The notes beneath the pieces were generated by a model. The model had not been told where the DNA came from and did not search any database. It was given only the letters and a program-made list of their open reading frames with translations. This document shows, piece by piece, positions 32,030 through 40,723 of a stretch of DNA of 64,000 bases; positions within the stretch are counted from its first letter, which is position 1, and the number at the start of each line of letters is the position of its first letter. A program made the position numbers and the translations under genes. The stretch covers positions 217,294 to 281,293 of the forward strand of contig JBBPIG010000006.1 of the NCBI GenBank assembly GCA_038040445.1, given 5' to 3'. The stretch comes from Acidobacteriota bacterium (GTDB taxonomy: Bacteria > Acidobacteriota > Blastocatellia > UBA7656).

Positions 32030-32449
32030 TTATTCAACAACGTAGCGCCTGAGCGCTTCGATCACCTCGCTCGGTACAGGAATGGACTTGAACGTCGATC
32101 TCGACACACAGGCAAGCACGACGTGGCCGTCGGCTACCAGATCTGTCTCGCCCTTCTTGCTTACTTCGAACCGAAGCGTCAGCGACTTGGTCCCGAAACG
32201 GCCGACATAAGCCGAGACCTCAATCGGATCGTCCAGCATGAGCGGTTTGCGAAAGTCGAAATGGATCTGCACCCGCGGAAGCCAGATATCGAAGCGATCA
32301 AAGACTTCTGAATACGGCAGGCCAACCGCGCGAAACAGTTCTGTCTCGGCGATCTCAAAGAACCTGAGGAACTGACCATAGTAGATAATCCCAGCGCGGT
32401 CGATGTCCGACCAACGGACGTGCTCTTCGATTGTGAATCGTTTGGGCAT
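32030..32449 (-). CDS. acyl-CoA thioesterase, 4HBT (YbgC-like) hot-dog fold
   Basis: A 139-residue single-domain hot-dog protein. The active-site region is WSDIDRAGIIYYGQFLRFFE (residues about 13-32) with the Asp and following Gly/Tyr typical of 4-hydroxybenzoyl-CoA/YbgC thioesterases, and the central beta strands FDFRKPLMLDDPIEVSAYV are conserved. It hydrolyses an acyl-CoA or acyl-carrier thioester; chain specificity is not predictable. It lies at the 3' end of a minus-strand cluster behind the S4 protein (104-bp gap). Confidence 0.88.
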   Translation of the reverse strand: MPKRFTIEEHVRWSDIDRAGIIYYGQFLRFFEIAETELFRAVGLPYSEVFDRFDIWLPRVQIHFDFRKPLMLDDPIEVSAYVGRFGTKSLTLRFEVSKKGETDLVADGHVVLACVSRSTFKSIPVPSEVIEALRRYVVE

Positions 32450-32553
32450 TGACGGTTAGTCGCGATTGTATGCCGCGAAAACAACGTGGAGCTCAATCAC
32501 ATGCCGCTGCTGAAATCCTAACGGGCGGCCAGTACCGCATTCGCATTCCGCTC

Positions 32554-32820
32554 TTAATCGACGTTGTATGATTCGATGCTCACTGTCTCGCACAGCGCCG
32601 CCGCCTCACGCTTGGGCGGCGGTTTCGACGGGACCTTGAGCACGCGCACGGTAGTCATTCGGCCGCGCTGCCTGATTGAAAGGAGATCTCCTTCTCGTAC
32701 TTCGTGCGCGCTCTTTGCACGCAAGCCGTTTACTTTCACGGCGCCTGCTTCGCACGCCTCCTGGGCCAGTGTTCTGCGAGGCACGAGTCGTGACAGCTTA
32801 AGGAAGTTGTCGAGGCGCAT
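32554..32820 (-). CDS. S4-domain RNA-binding protein, RqcP-like
   Basis: A protein of 88 residues, almost entirely an S4 RNA-binding domain: MRLDNFLKLSRLVPRRTLA, EACEAGAVKVNGLRAKSAHE, VREGDLLSIRQR. This resembles RqcP (YabO) of Bacillus, which binds obstructed large ribosomal subunits during ribosome-associated quality control, and less closely Hsp15. The ATG at 32820 is chosen by similarity; a GTG four codons upstream is possible. No rqcH is in the window. It lies downstream of two foldase genes on the same strand. Confidence 0.78.
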   Translation of the reverse strand: MRLDNFLKLSRLVPRRTLAQEACEAGAVKVNGLRAKSAHEVREGDLLSIRQRGRMTTVRVLKVPSKPPPKREAAALCETVSIESYNVD

Positions 32821-32898
32821 GTGGGCAAGCACGCATGCAGGTGAGCAGGGAAAAGTGTGGCGGTCCGATTCTCCTCTGCTCCCTTGCGTGCTCCTCTG

Positions 32899-33936
32899 CT
32901 AGTTCTTGTCCGTCTTATCGGCGGGCTTGGCTTGAGCAGTAACGTAACCGTCCGCGATCTTGATGAAGGCGTCCTCGCGCAACTTCTTCAGATACTTCTT
33001 GCGAGCGTCGTCCGCGCGTTCCATCGTCGCCGCCCGGCCGATGGCACTCTGCACATCGGGTTCTTCAAACGCGCGCAGGTTAGCAGCCTTGCGATCGTCC
33101 AGGCGAATTATCTGAAATCCGTCCTGGAGTCTCAACGGTTCGGTTACCTCTCCGGTTTTGAGAGTTGAGATTGCGGCGGCAATGTCTTCTTTAAGCTCGC
33201 CCTGCTTGAAGACCCCGAGCTTGCCATTCTGCGCTCGAGAAGCGCGGCCCGCTGGCGAGTTCTCCTGCACCGCGACGGCGAAGTCCTTGCCGGCGCGAAG
33301 CTCGGCGACCAAACGTTTAGCTCTTTGATCCACTTCGGCGGCGGTGTGACCCTCCAGGGGCAGGAAGATTTCCGAAAGCGTCACCTCGCCCGGCACAGTG
33401 AACCCCTCCTTATGCTTGTCGTAAAAGTCGCGTTTGTCCTTGTCGTTCAAGCGCTGGAAGATCGGCGAAAGCACTTCGCGTTGAATGACGTACTGCTGTT
33501 GAAGTTGCTTGCGAATCGACGCCCTCGCGGTTTCCGGATCTACGCCTTGCTTCTTGAGCTCGTTTTCGAAAGCGAGTACGTTAGGAGACCCGTTCTGAGC
33601 CGCTATCTCTTTCATCCGCTGGTTAACCTCGGCCTCGACGTCGAGGTTGAGCTCCTTGGCCTTTTGCTCGAGGAGCAGATCATCGATGATGTAGTCGAGC
33701 ACCGAAGACTTGAGCCGCTCGAATTCCGCCTTGATCTCGGCTTCGCTCTTGCCTGCCATCTGCCGAACGAGTTCTTCCTTAAAGTCGCGGAGCCCATTCA
33801 GGTAGTCAGCGAGAGTGACGATATCGTTATTGACGCGGGCGACGATTTCGTTGACCAGTTCCGGGTCCTGCGCGCGTGCGGTTGTCGCGAACGCGAGCAC
33901 GAACCCGATCGCCAGGGTCGTTATGATGAACTTCAT
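32899..33936 (-). CDS. exported peptidyl-prolyl isomerase, SurA/parvulin type
   Basis: A 345-residue periplasmic chaperone. Signal peptide (FIITTLAIGFVLAFATTARAQ), SurA N-terminal helical domain (DPELVNEIVARVNNDIVTLAD, LLEQKAKELNLDVEAEVNQR), then one parvulin domain from about 200 (VTLSEIFLPLEGHTAAEVDQ, GVFKQGELKEDIAAAI, PLRLQDGFQIIRLDDR). It helps outer-membrane proteins fold. GAGAGG precedes the ATG at 33936. The stop codon lies inside a short GAGCAGAGG repeat at 32870-32900. The second foldase follows upstream, separated by heptamer element H9. Confidence 0.92.
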   Translation of the reverse strand: MKFIITTLAIGFVLAFATTARAQDPELVNEIVARVNNDIVTLADYLNGLRDFKEELVRQMAGKSEAEIKAEFERLKSSVLDYIIDDLLLEQKAKELNLDVEAEVNQRMKEIAAQNGSPNVLAFENELKKQGVDPETARASIRKQLQQQYVIQREVLSPIFQRLNDKDKRDFYDKHKEGFTVPGEVTLSEIFLPLEGHTAAEVDQRAKRLVAELRAGKDFAVAVQENSPAGRASRAQNGKLGVFKQGELKEDIAAAISTLKTGEVTEPLRLQDGFQIIRLDDRKAANLRAFEEPDVQSAIGRAATMERADDARKKYLKKLREDAFIKIADGYVTAQAKPADKTDKN

Positions 33937-33954
33937 GTGGCACATCCTCTCTTT

Positions 33955-34036
33955 CGTGATGCGTGATGCGTAATGCGTGACCGGAGCTTCTTATCAGGCG
34001 TCCCTCCTGTCACGAATCACGCATCACGCATCATTT
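33955..34036. repeat. heptamer inverted-repeat element H9 (CGTGATG units)
   Basis: Left arm 33955-33982 has four 7-bp units (CGTGATG twice, CGTAATG, CGTGACC); right arm 34009-34036 has four units of the reverse complement (GTCACGA, ATCACGC twice, ATCATTT); spacer 26 bp. It lies between two foldase genes on the same strand. Same unit family as H5 and H10. Confidence 0.9.
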
Positions 34037-34055
34037 GTTTGGGCTGGTGTGAAGC

Positions 34056-35000
34056 TCAATTATGCCTGAGCTGTCCCGTGTATGTGAAGCCCAGAGCCGC
34101 GTCGTTGATTTTGATCGTCGCCTCCGATGTGAGGCGCTCGATCGTCTTATCGACCGCCTGCTGGTTCTTCAGGGCGATCAGCTCTTCGGTCAACTGCGCG
34201 CGGCGGTCGTCGAGCTTCGAGCGCCGCTCTTCAATCGCATGAGGCTGAATGCGTTGCTCCAGTTTGAAAATGTGAAAGCCGTAGTTGGATTCGATCACCG
34301 GGCTAACGTCGCCGGGCCCGAGTTGGCCCACCGCCTTTTCAAGCACCTCCGGAAGCTGGCCTTCGTCGTAGCGATCGAGCCCGCTTTGCTCGGCGTTTGG
34401 AGCATCGGAATGAAGCCGCGCCACGGAGGCGAAGTCGCGGCGGCCTTCGGTAACCTCGCCGCGCAATCGATCAGCCTCCTCTCGAGACTGAACGCGAATC
34501 TCGCGCACCAGGAAACCCGGACGATCGGTGAGTCGCGACTGGTTCTTCTCGACGTACTGCTGGACTTCTTCCGGGGAAACCCGCACATCGCGCAGCGCAA
34601 CCTGGCGGTAGTATTTTTCAACCAGCAAATCGCGAGCTAGCTCTTCGCGAGCAGCGGCGCTGGTGACCGAAGACTTCATTTGCGGGTTGTCTTGCGTTGT
34701 CTGATCGATCTCGGAGCTGAGCACGCTGAGCCCCAGGCGCGCCGCGTCGTCGAGCACCAGCCGGCGCTTCAGGTACTCGTCAAGCACCTCGCTTGGAAGC
34801 GAACTGGAACCTTCGGCGCCGCTGAACTCGCCCATCTTCAATTGGAGAAAACGCTCGAACTCATCGCGCCGTATGTCGTGCCCGTTCAATGTTGCAATCA
34901 CCGGAGAACGATCGCCGCCCGCTCGACAGCACAAGATCATCGGAATCAAAAAAGACAACAAGATCAATCGAGCGTGCTTCACTTTGGTTAAGCTTATCAC
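34056..35000 (-). CDS. exported peptidyl-prolyl isomerase, PpiC/SurA type, possible lipoprotein
   Basis: A 314-residue foldase. The N-terminal hydrophobic stretch LILLSFLIPMILCCRAGGDR could be a lipoprotein signal (Cys at about 25-26), although the lipobox is not ideal. The SurA-like helical region (VIATLNGHDIRRDEFERFLQ) is followed by a parvulin domain (FLVREIRVQSREEADRLRGE, SGLDRYDEGQLPEVLEKAV, NYGFHIFKLEQRIQ). The GTG at 35000 is taken as start; a second GTG six codons on is possible. The amidohydrolase ends 11 bp before it. Probably acts with the second foldase in outer-membrane protein assembly. Confidence 0.88.
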   Translation of the reverse strand: MISLTKVKHARLILLSFLIPMILCCRAGGDRSPVIATLNGHDIRRDEFERFLQLKMGEFSGAEGSSSLPSEVLDEYLKRRLVLDDAARLGLSVLSSEIDQTTQDNPQMKSSVTSAAAREELARDLLVEKYYRQVALRDVRVSPEEVQQYVEKNQSRLTDRPGFLVREIRVQSREEADRLRGEVTEGRRDFASVARLHSDAPNAEQSGLDRYDEGQLPEVLEKAVGQLGPGDVSPVIESNYGFHIFKLEQRIQPHAIEERRSKLDDRRAQLTEELIALKNQQAVDKTIERLTSEATIKINDAALGFTYTGQLRHN

Positions 35001-35010
35001 CCTGTCGCAC

Positions 35011-36354
35011 TCATTGAGATTTCAAGCCGTACAGCTTGACGGCATTATCGCGCATCACCATCCGGGCCAATTCAATCGCGCGCTCGCGAGTGATCTCGCC
35101 GTCATTCAGCATCCCGGTCAGCGCCAGCGCCAGCGCCTGTCGCGCGCTGGTGATCGCGAGCCATCCTCCCTCCTCCCATCCAATCTCAGGGGTGAGCGCA
35201 AACGCGTCGGTGCCGAACAGCACTTTGTCGGGATAGAACTCGAGCCAGTTGCGCAACACGTCGCTGAGCGCACGCGCGTAGAGCAGAAACGTTTGCGCCG
35301 AGAAGTCCGCATAGACGTTCGATTTGCTCATCAGCGATGCCGTCTGCTTGGTGAACGGATAACCGCCGTGCACTATGACGAAGCTGGTCTTCCTCAAGCC
35401 AGGATCGTTGAACGCCGATTCGAGAAGCAATGGATTGCTGCCGCTCTGCTTGTAGAAACTGCCGACGCCATCGATGGCGTGAATGTGAACGGCCAAGCCC
35501 AGGCGGCCGGCTTCACGCGCAATGTAGCGAAAAAGATAATCCTGCAGCGACCTGTATTCGATTGCCGGGGGCTCGCCGCCTTTGACGTACTTAGCGTAGA
35601 CGCGCCGAGCTTCGGTCTCCGGCGCATCATCGAAATCGAGCCGGCGCAGATATGCCGCTTCGAACTTCACGGCTACCGCGCCGTCGCGTTTCTGGCGTTC
35701 AAGCGTCGCGGTCACAACTTTTTTCACATACTCATCGAGGGTCGCGGGAAGCGAGTCTATTCTTGATTCCGCCAGGTAGCGTTTCAACAATTGGTCTTCG
35801 CCCAGATAGAAGACTCGATAGTCAGGATTCGACCTGCGCGCTGCCTCATTGTTGAGCGGGACCATCAGCGCGTCGACGAATGAAACCCATCGATAACGAG
35901 GCGCTTGAAGGCCACGCCCCATGGCTACACGGTTGGCAAACATCGTCTCTATGCCGATTTGGTCCAGCACCCATGCGGGATAGCCGTCGCCGCGCTCGCG
36001 CATAACGCGTTGTTTGGCTGCCATCAACTCCTTAACGTGCGCCTCGCTCATGTCATCGTGCTTATATCCGTATAGAGCTCGCCAGGCGCCGATGTATTCC
36101 GGATTGGCGGGATTGAGTCGCGGCGGCAGCGCGAACGGTTCGAGCCCCTCCAGAGGCAGAGCGTCGTATTCGTCATCAGGTTTGTCTCCTTCAGGGACGA
36201 ACCGCAACGGGTGCGCGTGATTGTCGATGGCTTTGATCTTTGCGATCTCGGCGACAAGCTGAGGATCGGCAGTTGCCTGCGCAGCTTGTGGTTGAGGGAA
36301 AACGAAAACGAGGATCAACCAGAGCGGAATTAACAGGGCGATTCTGTTTTTCAT
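35011..36354 (-). CDS. exported amidohydrolase-2 family metal-dependent hydrolase
   Basis: A 447-residue exported enzyme: signal peptide (IALLIPLWLILVFVFPQPQA), then a TIM-barrel amidohydrolase. Metal-ligand regions are visible: DNHAHP near the N-terminus (H-x-H), LAVHIHAIDG, SFVIVHGGYPF and VLFGTDAFA (Asp). AAAGGA precedes the ATG at 36354. The large mid-domain ALPPRLNPANPEYIGAWRAL is typical of family members acting on ring or amide substrates, but the substrate is unknown. Same strand as, and 11 bp upstream of, the PpiC gene. Confidence 0.85.
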   Translation of the reverse strand: MKNRIALLIPLWLILVFVFPQPQAAQATADPQLVAEIAKIKAIDNHAHPLRFVPEGDKPDDEYDALPLEGLEPFALPPRLNPANPEYIGAWRALYGYKHDDMSEAHVKELMAAKQRVMRERGDGYPAWVLDQIGIETMFANRVAMGRGLQAPRYRWVSFVDALMVPLNNEAARRSNPDYRVFYLGEDQLLKRYLAESRIDSLPATLDEYVKKVVTATLERQKRDGAVAVKFEAAYLRRLDFDDAPETEARRVYAKYVKGGEPPAIEYRSLQDYLFRYIAREAGRLGLAVHIHAIDGVGSFYKQSGSNPLLLESAFNDPGLRKTSFVIVHGGYPFTKQTASLMSKSNVYADFSAQTFLLYARALSDVLRNWLEFYPDKVLFGTDAFALTPEIGWEEGGWLAITSARQALALALTGMLNDGEITRERAIELARMVMRDNAVKLYGLKSQ

Positions 36355-36476
36355 CTCAAGTCCTTTGAAGCTTGCTTTGTGAACGCCCACATTCCTACAC
36401 GAACCGGAGCGCTAGAGTCAAAGGAAAGCTCGACGGCCAACGGTTCGCTAGTCTTCCAACGTGGGAGGAACAATGT

Positions 36477-36548
36477 TCAGAAGGCTGTGATGTAGGACAG
36501 TGCGGCTAGGAACTGAGCGCGGGCGGACTTGGTGAACCGAATCTTCAC
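36477..36548 (-). pseudogene. truncated RelE/ParE-type toxin (23 codons remain)
   Basis: A GTG start overlaps the antitoxin's stop by two bases and reads VKIRFTKSARAQFLAALSYI, the N-terminus of ParE/RelE toxins, then stops after 23 codons (TGA at 36477-36479). No continuation of the fold is found downstream before the amidohydrolase start. The toxin is almost certainly inactive, leaving the antitoxin alone. Confidence 0.6.
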
Positions 36549-36820
36549 AATGGCGCATTAGCGAGAATGGCGTCGGCCTCTGCGAGCACGTCGTCGAGGT
36601 CATGACCTTCTGATCGGGCGATCTCCCTCTCGCCGCGGGCCAGCAATAGTAAGATCTGCCGTTCACGCTCGGCCCGCTCGTAGGCTGCGACGCTTAGCAT
36701 CACGGCCGAGGGGCGACCCTCCTCGGTGAGAGGCTGATCAGAGGTCCTCAGGCCATCAAGGACTGCATCGATCTCTTCCGCTAACTCTGTCGCCGGCATT
36801 AGCTCCACAGGTTTTGACAT
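36545..36820 (-). CDS. type II antitoxin, Phd/YefM-like, without a functional toxin
   Basis: A 91-residue protein. The N-terminal DNA-binding part (MSKPVELMPATELAEEIDAV, then GRPSAVMLSVAAYERAERER) matches Phd/YefM antitoxins; the C-terminal helix (EGHDLDDVLAEADAILAN) is the usual toxin-binding tail. GGGAGG precedes the ATG at 36820; the upstream extension in frame is not supported. The toxin reading frame that follows is truncated after 23 codons, so this is an orphan that might still repress transcription or neutralise toxins encoded elsewhere. It is divergent from the BlaI operon. Confidence 0.75.
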   Translation of the reverse strand: MSKPVELMPATELAEEIDAVLDGLRTSDQPLTEEGRPSAVMLSVAAYERAERERQILLLLARGEREIARSEGHDLDDVLAEADAILANAPL

Positions 36821-36915
36821 ATGACCTCCCAACTGACTGTCATAGTACTGCCAATCAACAGAAACTTGAAACCATCTCACCACCGTCGCCACTCACCGGA
36901 GACCCTAAAAACGGC

Positions 36916-36961
36916 ACTACGAAGATTTTCGTTGACACTACGAAGTTCTTCGTAGTAGTAT
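36916..36961 (+). promoter_or_regulatory. promoter with embedded BlaI-type operator
   Basis: TTGACA (36932-36937) and TAGTAT (36956-36961) form a promoter with an 18-bp spacer. The spacer is a perfect palindrome, ACTACGAAG-TT-CTTCGTAGT (36937-36956), with 9-bp arms. A second, imperfect site (ACTACGAAG plus a 6-of-9 arm) lies directly upstream at 36916-36935. Bound repressor would cover the polymerase site, so the blaI operon is probably self-repressed. Confidence 0.75.
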
Positions 36962-36987
36962 GGCGGCCTGACAAAACAGGGGGATCG

Positions 36988-37386
36988 ATGACGATGCCAA
37001 AGAAAGGGCCGCCTCGGCCAACCGATGCAGAGCTTGGGATTCTGAGGGTGCTGTGGCAGCGCGGGGCCAGCACCGTCCGCGAGGTTCAAGAGGCTCTCAA
37101 CGAGAACAAGCCGACCGGCTATACAACCGTTCTCAAGATGCTCCAAATCATGACGGAGAAGGGGCTCGTTCGCAGGAATGAGGAGCAGCGGGCGCACGTT
37201 TACGAAGCTCAGCTCGCCCAGCATCTGACCCAGCGGCAAATGGTTGGCGATTTGCTCAATCGGGTTTTTGACGGGTCAGCCTCGAATCTGCTGATGCACG
37301 CCCTGGCCACCAAGAAGGGGGCCTCTCGCGAAGAGCTCTCCCAGATCAGAGAGATTTTGGACGAGCTTGATCGAGGTGCCCGATGA
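36988..37386 (+). CDS. BlaI/MecI family transcriptional repressor
   Basis: Winged-helix repressor of 132 residues: PTDAELGILRVLWQRGASTV, VREVQEALNENKPTGYTTVL, KMLQIMTEKGLVRRNEEQR, and a C-terminal dimerisation helix. GGGGG just before the ATG at 36988 supports the start; the open frame before it crosses the promoter. Its stop overlaps the M56 peptidase start by four bases (ATGA). By family knowledge the repressor is inactivated by proteolysis when the membrane peptidase is triggered. Here the palindromic operator lies in its own promoter. Confidence 0.93.
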   Translation: MTMPKKGPPRPTDAELGILRVLWQRGASTVREVQEALNENKPTGYTTVLKMLQIMTEKGLVRRNEEQRAHVYEAQLAQHLTQRQMVGDLLNRVFDGSASNLLMHALATKKGASREELSQIREILDELDRGAR

Positions 37387-39545
37387 ACGGAATGATGAAC
37401 GGCATAGAGATGCTGTTGGGCAAACCGGTTTTCCAGGCGCTTGGCTGGACCTTGATTCATTTCATCTGGGAAGGCGCTCTGGTCGCGATTCTCTACGCCA
37501 GCGTGAGCGTTCTGCTTAGGCGGTCCACCTCGAATGTTCGGTACGCCTCTGCTTGCTTTGCAATGCTGCTGATGCTGATTGCTCCCGCGGCAACTATGTT
37601 CGCGGTAATCCGCGCACAGGAACCTTCGCTTGCCGGCGCACCTTCGGACACGATAGGGCAAGCTCAGCCGGCAAACCCGATCGCGCGATCGACGGACGAT
37701 CAGCAAGCGATCACCTCGAAAGTCGAACCCGCTGCTGCTCCCCACGGTTCGCCGATGAAACAGTGGGCGGCCGACCGGCTCCCACTAGCTATGCCGTGGC
37801 TCCTGGCATTGTGGTTCTTGGGAGTGCTCCTTCTGTCGCTGAGGTTCGCGGGAGGATTGGTGACCGCCCAGCGACTCAAGCGAGTCGACGACAGCGCAGT
37901 CGTACAGCTTTGGCAAGAAAAACTCATCGCGCTCTGTGTTCGGCTACGGGTCTCGCGCCCCGTTCGTTTGTGCGAATCGGTGCTTGTCGAAGTGCCGACC
38001 GTGATCGGCTGGCTTCGACCTGTCATTCTCATTCCTGTCAGCGCGGTCACCGGGCTGAGCGCGGAGCAGTTGGAAGCCTTGCTGGCGCACGAGCTGGCGC
38101 ATATCCGCCGATGTGATTACCTGGTCAATCTGCTCCAGACAACGATCGAGACATTGCTTTTCTATCATCCCGCGGTCTGGTGGGTGTCGCGGCAGATCCG
38201 CCAGGAGCGTGAGCACTGCTGCGACGATCTTGCCGTAGCCGCGTGCGGAGACGTATTGACCTATGCTCGCGCTCTCGCGGCGTTAGAACAACTGCGCGTC
38301 GTCGAGCCGCATCTCGCCGTCGCGGCAAGTGGCGGGTCGCTGCTCGTCAGGATTCAACGCCTGCTTCGACATCGCGCGCCGGCGCGCTACGGGTTTGAGA
38401 ACTGGCTGGCCGGTGTCCTCGCTCTGGCGACGGTCTTCGGCTTGCTCGCGGCCGCCGAAACCGCGCTTCTCTCACGCGATGTCAAAGCGGCCGCCGTTCA
38501 AGACGCGGTTACGCTCACGTCTGTTGCTTCTGATTCGAGGGTTGCTGGTCAAACAACGAATTCGATTTTGCCAACCGTTGACCGAGTCACTCGAGAGCAG
38601 GCGTTCAATCACGCCGAAGAAGCATCGCGCACCGATCCCGCAAATACGGTTCAGGATCAGAACGCCCCGACCCAGAAGGATCAGGCTCAGAACGATACTA
38701 CCCAATCGGAGCCGCCTGCGCAGGAACCTGCCTCGAGCCCGCAGGATTTCATTTCCGAAATGGTGTCTGCCGGTCTGACGAACTTGAAGGTCGACCAGTT
38801 GGTCACGCTCAAGATTCACGGAGTGACCGCGCAATTTGTCCGCGAGCTGGCCGGGACCGTAACCAAGAAGCTTACGGTGGACGAAATTATCGCGATGAAG
38901 ATTCACGGCGTCTCACCGGGGTATGCAAACCAGTTCAAGGCACTGGGACTAAACGGGCTGGATGCTGATGAGCTTGTAGCGTTTGCTATACACGGGGTGA
39001 CTCCGCAATTCATCAACGAGATCAAAGCAGCCGGAGTGGGCAATGCAGATCCCGACTCGCTCGTCGCGTTCAGGATTCACGGGATTACTCCGGCGTACAT
39101 CCAGCAGATCAAGGACCTGGGCTTCACGAGTCTTTCTGGAGATCAGCTTACCGCTTTCAAGATACACGGCGTTACCCCCGAGTTCATTCAGGCGATGAGA
39201 TCCATCATCCGAGGAAAGCTCTCGCCGGACGATCTAACGGGCTTAAGGATTCACGGCGTCAGTCCCGAATTCATCAAGGGACTCGAGGCCCTCGGATACA
39301 CGAACCTGACCGCGGATCAACTGATGGGGTGGAAGATTCATGGAGTCACCCCCGGGTTCATCAGCTCGATTAGAGAGGCCGGTTATCCGCGCATAACCGC
39401 GGACCAGCTTGTTGAACTCAGGATATTCGGGGTCACTCCGGAATTCATTCAGACGGTGAAGAGCCGCGGATTCACCGATGTGACCATAGATCAGCTCGTA
39501 GAACTGCGGCGGTTGAACATCATCCCGTCGTCCCGAAAAAAATAA
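37383..39545 (+). CDS. M56 (BlaR1-like) membrane metallopeptidase with C-terminal 29-residue repeats
   Basis: A 720-residue protein. Transmembrane helices lie near 20-45, 55-77, 135-160 and 340-365. The zinc site HELAH (236-240) sits between them, followed by E277 in REHCCDD, as in BlaR1/MecR1. The expected penicillin-sensing domain is absent. Instead, after a polar linker (about 375-455), the periplasmic tail (about 470-715) holds eight or nine repeats of about 29 residues with the core (R/K)IHGVTPEFIxxhKxLG. The same repeats occur in the next two exported proteins. The operon suggests that the repeat tail is the sensor. The ligand is unknown. Confidence 0.9.
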   Translation: MNGMMNGIEMLLGKPVFQALGWTLIHFIWEGALVAILYASVSVLLRRSTSNVRYASACFAMLLMLIAPAATMFAVIRAQEPSLAGAPSDTIGQAQPANPIARSTDDQQAITSKVEPAAAPHGSPMKQWAADRLPLAMPWLLALWFLGVLLLSLRFAGGLVTAQRLKRVDDSAVVQLWQEKLIALCVRLRVSRPVRLCESVLVEVPTVIGWLRPVILIPVSAVTGLSAEQLEALLAHELAHIRRCDYLVNLLQTTIETLLFYHPAVWWVSRQIRQEREHCCDDLAVAACGDVLTYARALAALEQLRVVEPHLAVAASGGSLLVRIQRLLRHRAPARYGFENWLAGVLALATVFGLLAAAETALLSRDVKAAAVQDAVTLTSVASDSRVAGQTTNSILPTVDRVTREQAFNHAEEASRTDPANTVQDQNAPTQKDQAQNDTTQSEPPAQEPASSPQDFISEMVSAGLTNLKVDQLVTLKIHGVTAQFVRELAGTVTKKLTVDEIIAMKIHGVSPGYANQFKALGLNGLDADELVAFAIHGVTPQFINEIKAAGVGNADPDSLVAFRIHGITPAYIQQIKDLGFTSLSGDQLTAFKIHGVTPEFIQAMRSIIRGKLSPDDLTGLRIHGVSPEFIKGLEALGYTNLTADQLMGWKIHGVTPGFISSIREAGYPRITADQLVELRIFGVTPEFIQTVKSRGFTDVTIDQLVELRRLNIIPSSRKK

Positions 39546-39629
39546 CGAGGTCGGACCAGGTCGGCCTCATCAGCTCGAAAGCAACCGGGCTCCGCCCGGT
39601 CCAGGATAAGTGTGCGCTTGGGAGGTGAA

Positions 39630-40700
39630 ATGAACATCAAGAATGACCTTTTGAAACACAGTGTGCGAGCGGCGCTGGTCGTGTCGATCTCGCTGTTGTG
39701 TTATGCGTGCGTCGCCTCCACGGCGGCGCAAGAGTCGATGAGCGGACAGTGGACGCTCGAGGCGAAGCCCGGCGGCGACCGCGTATATCTGACGATCAAC
39801 CGCCGAAGTGAAAGAGGCGGCCACCACTCATCGTCCTCCGACATTCGAGCCGACGCTCTGAGAGGCCTGTCCATCGCGCAAGCCTCGGGCAGCGGCTCGG
39901 CGGTCAACTTTCAAATTGTCCGCGACGCCGGAACGCTAAACTGCGAAGGCTGGTTCAAGAATGGCAACGGCTCGGGGCATTTCACGTTTACACCAAATCA
40001 GAACTTTGCCTCAGAAATGAGAAGTCTGGGCCACGAAAGGATGACGGAAGAGACCTTGTTTTCGATGGCGGTGCACGACATAGGTCTGCAATTCATTCGC
40101 GAGTTGAGCACGCTCGGCTATGACCACCTGACAACCGACAATCTCTTCGCTATGCGCATTCACGGCGCCGATCCGCAATTCATCAAGGCGATGAAGGACG
40201 AGGGATATGACCAGGTGCCGGTCGATAATCTGGTGGCCATGCGAATTCATGGCGTGAGGCCCGAGTTCATTCGAGAGCTCAAATCGCTCGGATATGAGCA
40301 CCAGCCCCTCGATCAGCTCGTTGCGATGCGCATACACGGTGTGAGCGCCGAGTTCATCAAAGGACTGCAAGACGCAGGTTATCGCTTGCCGCCGATCGAT
40401 CAACTCATCGCGATGCGAATTCACGGCGTGAAGAATGAATTCATCAAGGAGTTGAAGGAGCTTGGCTACGACCGCGTTTCAATGGATCAACTCGTCGCGA
40501 TGCGCATCCACGGTGTGAGCACGGGGTTCATAAGAGAGATCAAGGCACTGGGCTACGAGCGCGTATCTCCGGACCAGCTTGTAACGATGCGAATACACGG
40601 AGTCAGTCCGGGGTTCATTCAGAAGATGAAGACGCGCGGGTTCAACGACGCTACGATCGATCAACTGGTTGAGTTGAAGATCCACGGCTTTGACAAGTAA
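39630..40700 (+). CDS. exported 29-residue-repeat protein A of the BlaI-M56 operon
   Basis: A 356-residue protein. GGGAGGTG precedes the ATG at 39630; signal peptide (LVVSISLLCYACVASTAAQ). An N-terminal beta domain (about 40-140) contains VRDAGTLNCEGWFKNGNGSG, shared with the next protein. Then come eight repeats of 29 residues with core MRIHGV(S/R)xEFI, nearly identical to those of the M56 tail (last copies end LVELKIHGF). No enzyme motif is seen. Placed 84 bp behind the M56 gene on the same strand. A co-factor, ligand or competitor of the M56 tail is a plausible role by sequence kinship only. Confidence 0.85.
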   Translation: MNIKNDLLKHSVRAALVVSISLLCYACVASTAAQESMSGQWTLEAKPGGDRVYLTINRRSERGGHHSSSSDIRADALRGLSIAQASGSGSAVNFQIVRDAGTLNCEGWFKNGNGSGHFTFTPNQNFASEMRSLGHERMTEETLFSMAVHDIGLQFIRELSTLGYDHLTTDNLFAMRIHGADPQFIKAMKDEGYDQVPVDNLVAMRIHGVRPEFIRELKSLGYEHQPLDQLVAMRIHGVSAEFIKGLQDAGYRLPPIDQLIAMRIHGVKNEFIKELKELGYDRVSMDQLVAMRIHGVSTGFIREIKALGYERVSPDQLVTMRIHGVSPGFIQKMKTRGFNDATIDQLVELKIHGFDK

Positions 40701-40723
40701 CCACATTTGTTCGGAGGTGTGAG

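Noticed and set aside
32833..32900. Possible eleventh heptamer element (GAGCAGG/GAGCAGA units)
   Set aside because: Period seven is not maintained and the arms pair poorly; only noted as a short repeat covering the SurA-type gene's stop.
38329..38778. 149-codon frame inside the M56 gene
   Set aside because: Arg/Ser-rich out-of-frame reading of a confident gene.
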